Shown piece by piece: positions 1 through 5,373 of a DNA stretch of 5,373 nt (positions are counted from its first letter, which is position 1; the number at the start of each line of letters is the position of its first letter). The position numbers and the translations under genes are program-made. The stretch spans positions 1 to 5,373 of the forward strand of contig DALYLJ010000195.1 in assembly GCA_031976395.1 (NCBI GenBank), given 5' to 3'. This DNA comes from UBA11164 sp002420085. GTDB lineage: Bacteria; Pseudomonadota; Gammaproteobacteria; Xanthomonadales; Xanthomonadaceae. The notes below the pieces were generated by a model that saw only the letters and a program-made list of their open reading frames with translations, had not been told where the DNA came from and ran no database searches.

Positions 1-37
1 TGGTGACGGTACGGCGCAGCCAGGGCTGGTTTCTGGC

Positions 38-2305
38 GTGGACAGCGATGACCGGCTCAGTCGGCAACAGAAGGACGTGATCCAGCGATTGTTCAACCGA
101 GCATGCCAGCATATCGATTGCTTGACCATGATCGCCGGACAGCGCCGAGGCGATGCCGAGCGGAAGGGCAGTGCCTCCGGGGCCGCCCGGCCATCGGAGG
201 CCTATGCCGCGCTCAAGACCCCACGCAAGCCCAACTGCGTCGGGGTGTTCGGCCGGCGCGGCAGTGGCAAGACCACGGTGGCGGTGAAGCTGCTCGATTG
301 CCTGGCCCAGCGCTACGACCCTGGCCGCCTCGACCGTAGGCAGTCACCGAACGGCCCCCGCTGGCGGGTGATCGACCAGCCGTTCGACCTGTCCTATGCG
401 CCACACGAGTTTCCCCATGGCCTGACCATCGCTCACTGGTTGGACGAGCTGTTGCGTTCCGATGGCAGCCATTGGTTGGCCGGCCACGCCAGCGATCTCG
501 GTCGGCGCCGGGCATTCGAGCGGGCCTCGCGCAGTTTCTTCCGGGGTGCCGATGGCTTCAATCGCCTGGTCCGGGATCTGGCGGTCAGCGCCGAGCACTA
601 CGCCGATTCGGCGGCCAAGGAAATCAGCCTGCGCCTGAGTCTGCGCAACGACATCCAGAACTGGCTGGATGCCCTGGCCGACTTCCACCAGGTCGATGGG
701 TTCGTGCTGGCGGTCGATGACATCGATCTGGCACCGTCCAATCGCCATCACAGTCTGGTCTGGTCGCTGCTCGACGAGTTGCATCAGGATCGCCTGCTGT
801 TCGTGTTGTCGGCCGATCTGGAGCGGCTGGAGCAGCGCCTGGCCGAGGAAGACATGCTGACCCGACACGGCGCCGCCGGTGCCGGCGTGGCCGCGCCGGG
901 GGAGAGCAATCAGCAGGCGGCCCAGGATCTGGCCTACAAGGTGATTCCCCAGGTCGATCGGGCCGAACTGCATGGTTGGCCGCTGGATCAGCGTGAGCAC
1001 TTTCCACCCGGCAGACCGAACGAGCAGATTGCCGATTTGGCTCAGAACCTGGGATTCAGTCCGGTGCTGGGCTGGCATCTGCCCTACCTGCTGCCGGAAT
1101 GGCCGCGCGGCCTGGAAAATGTCCAGCGCGAACTGGACCAGATGAAGCAGGACCAGATGAAGCAGGACCAGACCTTGCAGGTCGCCGTGCGGTCGTCGGG
1201 TGCCCCCGCCGAAGCGGGCGGCGCTGGCGCCGCCCGCGACCGCCGGGAAGAGGAATTGTTGCGTTTTCTGGCCGAGAGCAGCTTCGATTTCCCGTTGGCA
1301 CGGGCTCTGCGCAAGCGGCCACTGCCGGAATGGGCGCCGAGTTTGGTCTGGCCGACATCGAACACCAGCCTGGCAGCGACCTGGGATCTGATCCGGCTGC
1401 GTCTGGATGATAAGGACGATCTGGTCGAATTGCTGCCCGATCTGCGGCTGTCGCCCCTGCCCCTGAAACTGGAGCGGGTGCGTTGGGTCGAGGTGTTGCT
1501 GGATATCGCCTTCCACGCCGGGCGGTTCTCGCCCGAGCGCCTGGTCAATCGGGTGGACTGGCTGCGCGATCGGCTGGCCACCTGCGAGGTCAGCCTGGAT
1601 CGCAACGATGAGACGATCTACAACGCAGTCGATGATGCGCCGGGCGCCCTGCTGGCGGCCCTGTTCTGGCTGCGCTGGCCGGATCAGACCGAGGTCGGCC
1701 TGGGCCGTTTCGCGGTTGGCCTGTGGCCGGTGCTGCAACTGATCACCGGCGATCGGCCGCTATGGCCGCAGGCACTGGCACGGGTGGCCTGGAGCATCGA
1801 CAGCCTGGCGGCCGACATCCCCGAGGACTCGTCCGATCTCAGCGAGCAATTGCTCCAGGGCCGGCGGACGGTCGCCGACAGCCAATTGCTGCCCGGTCGC
1901 ACCCGGAATCTGCTGCGTCTGGCCGATGATCTGGCTCGCCAGCCCTGGTCGCGCCTGCGCGAACTCCGGGCATCGGTCGGGCCGGTCGGACTGGCGCGAT
2001 TGGCGGCGATCCTCAGCTATGCCGCCCTGCGTGAGCAGGTGATAGTTGAATCCCCTGATCAGCACAGACTGCTGGACCAGAGCGAACTGCTGGACCGGCT
2101 CGTGGCCCGGTTGTCGGGCGAGCCGGATGATCTGCTGGCGTTGAGCGAGGATGTCATCCGAGCGGAATTCCGGCAGGTCGCGGAACTGGCCATGGCCGAT
2201 CTGGAGGCCCTGCCCGAGCCGGATGACGATCGCCACGACCGACCGTCGGCATCGGCGCTGCGGGTGCTGCTGTCGGCGCCCTGGTTCCTCGGTCTGGACC
2301 TGTAG
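38..2305 (+). CDS. rdrA: RADAR system ATPase RdrA (5' end uncertain)
   Basis: This is a large cytoplasmic P-loop ATPase, the likely ATPase partner of the deaminase encoded just downstream. The N-terminal third carries the NTPase core: a Walker A motif GRRGSGKT at residues 72-79 (Lys78), a Walker B strand FVLAVDDID at 222-230 (Asp227, Asp228), and a sensor-1-like strand LLFVLSAD at 253-260. A conserved-looking segment YKVIPQVDRAELHGW begins near residue 300 and resembles the region after the core in KAP/STAND-type NTPases. Residues 367-403 are a DQMKQ repeat followed by a Gly/Ala-rich linker. The remaining 350 or so residues are Leu/Arg/Asp/Trp-rich, probably helical, with no motif I recognise and no membrane segment or signal peptide. 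The GTG at 38 is the first start in view, but the frame is open to the window edge and there is no convincing ribosome site, so the gene may start upstream. Known RdrA proteins are, from memory, somewhat longer (about 800-900 residues). Neighbour context makes RdrA much more likely than a generic STAND ATPase. Confidence 0.85.
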   Translation: MDSDDRLSRQQKDVIQRLFNRACQHIDCLTMIAGQRRGDAERKGSASGAARPSEAYAALKTPRKPNCVGVFGRRGSGKTTVAVKLLDCLAQRYDPGRLDRRQSPNGPRWRVIDQPFDLSYAPHEFPHGLTIAHWLDELLRSDGSHWLAGHASDLGRRRAFERASRSFFRGADGFNRLVRDLAVSAEHYADSAAKEISLRLSLRNDIQNWLDALADFHQVDGFVLAVDDIDLAPSNRHHSLVWSLLDELHQDRLLFVLSADLERLEQRLAEEDMLTRHGAAGAGVAAPGESNQQAAQDLAYKVIPQVDRAELHGWPLDQREHFPPGRPNEQIADLAQNLGFSPVLGWHLPYLLPEWPRGLENVQRELDQMKQDQMKQDQTLQVAVRSSGAPAEAGGAGAARDRREEELLRFLAESSFDFPLARALRKRPLPEWAPSLVWPTSNTSLAATWDLIRLRLDDKDDLVELLPDLRLSPLPLKLERVRWVEVLLDIAFHAGRFSPERLVNRVDWLRDRLATCEVSLDRNDETIYNAVDDAPGALLAALFWLRWPDQTEVGLGRFAVGLWPVLQLITGDRPLWPQALARVAWSIDSLAADIPEDSSDLSEQLLQGRRTVADSQLLPGRTRNLLRLADDLARQPWSRLRELRASVGPVGLARLAAILSYAALREQVIVESPDQHRLLDQSELLDRLVARLSGEPDDLLALSEDVIRAEFRQVAELAMADLEALPEPDDDRHDRPSASALRVLLSAPWFLGLDL
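1136..1180 (+). repeat. 15-bp in-frame tandem repeat within rdrA
   Basis: Two perfect copies of GACCAGATGAAGCAG (1136-1150 and 1151-1165) are followed by a diverged third copy (1166-1180, GACCAGACCTTGCAG). They encode DQMKQ, DQMKQ, DQTLQ at residues 367-381 of the ATPase. The unit is five codons long, so copy-number change by slippage would keep the frame. It precedes a Gly/Ala-rich stretch (382-399), so it probably lies in a flexible or helical connector between the NTPase core and the C-terminal region. Confidence 0.9.
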
Positions 2306-2319
2306 GCGGGCGATCCGGG

Positions 2320-4830
2320 GTGGTCATCCAGACGCCGGTGCTGCGCGCCTTGGCCTGGCGGCTGGTCGATCGCGAGCGGGTCTTCAACGAGCGCTGGCAA
2401 GGCGAGGACAGAAATCCGGAGCGGGCCTGGGTGCTGCGCCGACTGAGCGAGGGCCGGCACGGCCTGCCGTTTCAGTTGGCGGCCGACGCCTGGGCCGAGG
2501 CGGTCGATCTGGCGCCCGAGCCGTTGGCCGGCCTGTCGATCCTGGCCGAGGCCAGTCTGCGCCCGGAGCAGGGCATGTTGCGGGTGGCCGACGAGATGGC
2601 CTGGGACGCGGTCTGCCGGATCGTCGATTCGGATCTGCTGATGCTCGCCCATCCGGCGCTGGTCAGCCGTCAGCCGGGCCAGGCCGAACTGCGTCGGATC
2701 GCCCGGCTGTCGCCGATGGTGCGCGCCGAGCAGACCGTGTTTCGCGGCGTCTGCGATGGCGCCATGACCGAGATCCATGCCCACATGGGCGGCAGCATGC
2801 CGGTGACCGTGCTGTGGACGATGCTGCTGCACGATGTCCGGCTGCCGCCGGGCCTGAGTCCATGGCGACTGCCACCGATCGACCTGCTGTCCGCTGAGCA
2901 GAAGGTCTGGTTCGACATGGTGGGCCGGGCTCGACACCTGCTGCTGGGCCTCGCGCTGGCCGAGCCGGCCGTGGCCTCCGAGTCACCAGAACCCGGCCAT
3001 GCTGCCTCCGGGCGCGATCCGCGTCGGGATTTTCCAGCGCCACTGCTGGCCGATGTCGAGTTCGATGGTGAGTTCGAGTTTCGCCATTGGCCGCTGGTCG
3101 ATGCCACCATCGACAACAGCGTGTTGCTGGCCCTGCTGGCGCCCGAGCGGCAGTGCCTGTACCGGGCGCTGTGCGGTCTAGCACGGGCAGGATCCTCGGT
3201 GCGGGCCGGTGGCCAGGCGCGATCGGATCTGGCGGCGAGCCTGTTGGAACTGGTCCGGCTACGCTCAGCCTTCACCGTTTATTTCAGCCAGCCGCCGGGT
3301 CATCGCGGCCTGATCCGGTTTCTCGATTACAACCGCCGCCGGGGCGAGCTGAAATTGCGCAGTCGGCCGGCGCCCTCGCCACGACGCCAGCAGCGGGCCG
3401 AGCAACTGGGGCGGGAATTGCTGATCGAGACCTGGCTGAGCGACCGCATGGACATCGGCCCTGACGGGACGCGAATCGCTCCGCTCGATCTGGAATTGCG
3501 GACCGATCTGCCGCTGATCCATTCCGAGACCAGTAGCGCGCTGCGGGTGTTCGCCCGCGCCCTGGCGGCGGTGTTGCGTCGGCATGGCTGCCCGCCGCTG
3601 CGGGTCGGCATCGTTCACCACACGCTCAAACAGGCCGATCGCAGCGATGGTCGCCACGCGCTGGACGAGTTCCAGCGGCTGTGGGCGGTGTTGCAGGCAG
3701 TGCCGGCGCTGCGGCCCCTGGTGGTCGGTGTGGACGCTGCTTCGGGTGAACTGGACTGCCCGCCGCGCAGCTTTTCCGCCGCCTACACCTGGTTGCGCGA
3801 GCGGCTCGACAGCGGCAATCCGGATGCCGATCCAGGTCGGCCCGGAGCGCGCCGTGATCCCGACATCCGGCTCGGCTTCACCTTTCATGCCGGTGAGGAC
3901 TTCCGCGATCTGCTGACCGGCATCCGCCATGTCGATGAGGCGGCCCACCTCCTGGCGATGCGTCCGGGTGATCGGATCGGCCATGCCCTGGCCCTGTCCT
4001 GGCCGGTCGATGCGTTCTACCTCGGCCATGCGGATGCCTATCCGACGGTCGGCGAGCATATTCTCGATCTGTGCTGGGCGGCCGCCGTGCTGCACCGGGT
4101 CGATGGTCATGGCGAGTTGGAACGCGATGCCCGCGATCGCCTGCTGACGGTGCTGGTCGATGCCGGCGCCCAGCCGAGCCTGGATCGCCACGACCTGATC
4201 GCCGCACTCGACATCGATGGTCCGCATGCCTGGGGCTCGCCATACTGCCACCGGCTCGGGCACACGCCGGATGAGGAGATGGCCCGTCATTACGCCGATC
4301 CACCGCTGCCGGCCCATGCCTTGCGTGAAGACGAACTGCTCGAACGCCTGGGGGTGCCGGAGCCGCAGCGTTCGCGCATCTGCGGTCGTCCACTGCGACC
4401 GCTGGCCTGGCGCAAGCTGGTCGAAGCCTGTCAGCGACTGGCTCGGCAGCGCTTGCTGAAACGCGGCCTGACGATCGAGATCAACCCGAGCAGCAATCGT
4501 CTGGTCGGTGGCTTCATCGGCATCCACGACTTGCCCTACACCCTGATCAATCGACCGGGGCCGCGTCGGCCCGATCAGCCGGCCAATCTGCCGATCGCGA
4601 TCGGCACCGACGATGCCGGCATCTTCAACACCAGCCTGCGCCGCGAGTACGACCTGGTCGGCCAGTCGGCCCTGGCCCAGGGCTACGACCTGCCGGACGT
4701 GATCGATTGGTTGGATCGAATCCGCGAGCACGGCAATCGGGTCAGTTTCCTCGGGCCGCGCTCGCCGCAAGGCCAGGCGCTGCTGGAGTATCTGGACGCC
4801 CTCGATCGTGACGCCCTGCTCGATGACTGA
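2320..4830 (+). CDS. rdrB: RADAR system adenosine deaminase RdrB
   Basis: This is a divergent adenosine deaminase, the effector of a RADAR anti-phage system, expected to convert adenosine moieties to inosine during infection. All signature motifs of the family are present in order: HAHMGG at residues 153-158 (His153 and His155, zinc ligands), a strand and loop GVDAASGE at 470-477, HAGE at 523-526 (His523 zinc ligand, Glu526 proton shuttle), RIGHA at 552-556 (His555), EINPSSN at 720-726, and GTDDAG at 762-767 (Asp764 zinc ligand, Asp765 substrate contact). The protein has 836 residues, more than twice an ordinary adenosine deaminase; about 150 residues precede the first motif, and the spacings 158-470 and 556-720 are greatly enlarged, as expected for RdrB rather than a housekeeping enzyme. 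The GTG start lies 14 nt after the rdrA stop, without a strong Shine-Dalgarno sequence, suggesting co-transcription and perhaps translational coupling; an in-frame GTG at 2338 is an alternative. There is no signal peptide or membrane segment. The true substrate (RNA, ATP/dATP, or both) cannot be read from sequence. Confidence 0.94.
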   Translation: MVIQTPVLRALAWRLVDRERVFNERWQGEDRNPERAWVLRRLSEGRHGLPFQLAADAWAEAVDLAPEPLAGLSILAEASLRPEQGMLRVADEMAWDAVCRIVDSDLLMLAHPALVSRQPGQAELRRIARLSPMVRAEQTVFRGVCDGAMTEIHAHMGGSMPVTVLWTMLLHDVRLPPGLSPWRLPPIDLLSAEQKVWFDMVGRARHLLLGLALAEPAVASESPEPGHAASGRDPRRDFPAPLLADVEFDGEFEFRHWPLVDATIDNSVLLALLAPERQCLYRALCGLARAGSSVRAGGQARSDLAASLLELVRLRSAFTVYFSQPPGHRGLIRFLDYNRRRGELKLRSRPAPSPRRQQRAEQLGRELLIETWLSDRMDIGPDGTRIAPLDLELRTDLPLIHSETSSALRVFARALAAVLRRHGCPPLRVGIVHHTLKQADRSDGRHALDEFQRLWAVLQAVPALRPLVVGVDAASGELDCPPRSFSAAYTWLRERLDSGNPDADPGRPGARRDPDIRLGFTFHAGEDFRDLLTGIRHVDEAAHLLAMRPGDRIGHALALSWPVDAFYLGHADAYPTVGEHILDLCWAAAVLHRVDGHGELERDARDRLLTVLVDAGAQPSLDRHDLIAALDIDGPHAWGSPYCHRLGHTPDEEMARHYADPPLPAHALREDELLERLGVPEPQRSRICGRPLRPLAWRKLVEACQRLARQRLLKRGLTIEINPSSNRLVGGFIGIHDLPYTLINRPGPRRPDQPANLPIAIGTDDAGIFNTSLRREYDLVGQSALAQGYDLPDVIDWLDRIREHGNRVSFLGPRSPQGQALLEYLDALDRDALLDD

Positions 4831-4837
4831 GTCGATG

Positions 4838-4858
4838 CCGGCCGGCAGCCCCGGCCGG
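4838..4858 (+). terminator. GC-rich hairpin after rdrB, possible terminator
   Basis: A perfect inverted repeat CCGGCCGG-CAGCC-CCGGCCGG begins 8 nt after the rdrB stop codon and would form an 8-bp stem with a 5-nt loop, extendable by one G-U pair. Its position between the end of the operon and the -10-like element of the next gene fits a transcription stop or RNA-stabilising hairpin. No T-tract follows (the next bases are TCATCGCC), so it is not a canonical intrinsic terminator. In such GC-rich DNA a short palindrome is also not rare by chance. Confidence 0.45.
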
Positions 4859-4873
4859 TCATCGCCACGGCGC

Positions 4874-4879
4874 TAGAAT
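4874..4879 (+). promoter_or_regulatory. -10-like element TAGAAT for rarA
   Basis: TAGAAT differs from the sigma-70 consensus TATAAT at one position and stands out in this GC-rich gap. It ends 6 nt before the proposed GTG start of rarA, so a transcript beginning about 7 nt downstream would start on or next to that codon, giving a leaderless or nearly leaderless mRNA. No recognisable -35 hexamer sits 15-18 nt upstream; that region is the hairpin's GC-rich arm. The TAG of this element is also the in-frame stop that bounds the rarA reading frame on its 5' side. Confidence 0.4.
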
Positions 4880-4885
4880 GCCCGT

Positions 4886-5373
4886 GTGCGTACCCCTCGA
4901 ACCGCTGTTGGTGACACCTTGTTTCCCGAGGCCGGGGCCGGGCCTGCGGGCCAGTCGGCCGGTTTGCAGCCGCTGGCCGAGCGGATGCGGCCTCGGCGGC
5001 TGGAGGATCTGGTCGGGCAGCGGCGACTGCTGGCGAGTGGCACGGCCTTGCGCCGTTCGATCGAAGCCGGGCGGGTGCATTCGATGGTGCTGTGGGGGCC
5101 GCCGGGCTGCGGCAAGACCACGCTCGCGCTGTTGCTGGCCGAGTATGCCGAGGCCGAGTTCCATGCGGTGTCGGCGGTGCTGTGCGGCCTGCCCGAGGTG
5201 CGTCAGGTGCTGGCCGAGGCCGAGCGGCGTTTTCAGTCCGGGCGCCGGACGGTGCTGTTCGTCGATGAGGTGCATCGCTTCAACACGGCGCAGCAGGATG
5301 CCTTTCTGCCGCACATCGAGCGTGGCACCATCGTGTTCGTCGGGGCGACCACCGAGAATCCCAGTTTCGAGTT
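4886..5373 (+). CDS. rarA: Replication-associated recombination protein A (RarA/MgsA), N-terminal part, runs off window
   Basis: This is the first 162 codons of a AAA+ ATPase of the RarA/MgsA/WRNIP1 family, which acts at stalled or gapped replication forks. Visible motifs are the family N-terminal signature QPLAERMRP at residues 28-36, Walker A GPPGCGKT at 71-78 (Lys77), Walker B FVDEVHRF with Asp127-Glu128, the segment QQDAFLPHIE, and the sensor-1 segment GATTENPSFE starting at residue 153. These match Escherichia coli RarA (447 residues) almost word for word as I recall it, so roughly two thirds of the gene lies beyond the window. The start is uncertain: GTG 4886 is the earliest in-frame start after the stop at 4874 and gives 27 residues before QPLAERMRP, compared with 13 in E. 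coli; TTG 4919 would give 16. No Shine-Dalgarno sequence precedes either, and a -10-like element just upstream of 4886 favours the first. This is a core gene, not part of the defence system. Confidence 0.96.
   Translation, partial: MRTPRTAVGDTLFPEAGAGPAGQSAGLQPLAERMRPRRLEDLVGQRRLLASGTALRRSIEAGRVHSMVLWGPPGCGKTTLALLLAEYAEAEFHAVSAVLCGLPEVRQVLAEAERRFQSGRRTVLFVDEVHRFNTAQQDAFLPHIERGTIVFVGATTENPSFE

Noticed and set aside
1136..1180. CRISPR-like or other regulatory direct repeat
   Set aside because: The repeats are contiguous without spacers, are only 15 bp, and lie in frame inside a coding gene.
344..1738. Long open frame on the minus strand (464 codons) opposite rdrA
   Set aside because: Its translation is Gln/Arg/Pro-rich without recognisable motifs. 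Long antisense frames are expected opposite high-GC genes, and the plus strand holds clear ATPase motifs.
2151..2897. Plus-strand frame overlapping the end of rdrA and start of rdrB, as a possible third RADAR gene
   Set aside because: Its product is Arg/Gly/Ala-rich with no domain, typical of a frame-shifted read of GC-rich coding DNA.
2059..2937. Minus-strand frame spanning the rdrA-rdrB junction
   Set aside because: It is low-complexity Gln/His/Arg/Ser sequence overlapping two well-supported genes, with no motif or ribosome site.
4133..4140. GCGATCGC octamer (the cyanobacterial HIP1 motif)
   Set aside because: I noticed only one copy, and it is explained by Arg-Asp-Arg codons and the general GATC excess. 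It does not suggest a cyanobacterial origin.
3265..4770. Long open frame on the minus strand (501 codons) opposite rdrB
   Set aside because: It is a shadow of the deaminase gene created by GC-rich third positions; the plus-strand frame holds all catalytic motifs here.
2320..4830. Housekeeping adenosine or AMP deaminase
   Set aside because: The protein is more than twice as long as adenosine deaminase, its motif spacing is expanded, and it is paired with a dedicated large ATPase, which fits RdrB far better.

Overview
The window is about two-thirds G+C, packed with genes on one strand, and uses GTG starts. It looks like the chromosome of a high-GC proteobacterium. The partial last gene is very close to gammaproteobacterial RarA, which makes Gammaproteobacteria the best guess; nothing here fixes the genus.

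Two genes fill positions 38-4830 and form a tight operon with a 14-nt gap. The first encodes a 755-residue P-loop ATPase with clear Walker A, Walker B and sensor-1-like segments and a long C-terminal region. The second encodes an 836-residue, strongly expanded member of the adenosine deaminase family that keeps every metal-binding and catalytic motif. A large ATPase followed by a large divergent adenosine deaminase is the signature of the anti-phage system RADAR (RdrA and RdrB). In characterised RADAR systems, RdrB assembles into a large cage, RdrA rings dock onto it, and phage infection triggers adenosine-to-inosine deamination (reported on RNA and on ATP/dATP pools), halting phage propagation. 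I assign this locus to RADAR from motifs and architecture; I could not run a database search.

A 55-nt gap (4831-4885) follows rdrB. It holds a perfect 8-bp GC-rich hairpin, then a TAGAAT -10-like element just before the next gene. From 4886 to the window end lies the first third of rarA (mgsA), a conserved replication-repair AAA+ ATPase. Many gammaproteobacteria carry lolA directly upstream of rarA; here rdrB sits there. The simplest reading is that a two-gene defence cassette sits beside a core housekeeping gene, with rarA keeping its own promoter. The cassette also holds far more GATC tetramers than base composition predicts, while the rarA fragment does not.

Upstream of position 38 only 37 nt are visible. 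The rdrA frame stays open to the window edge, so its true start could lie outside. No tRNA, rRNA, CRISPR array, insertion sequence or attachment site was seen, and no accessory RADAR gene lies between or after the two core genes.
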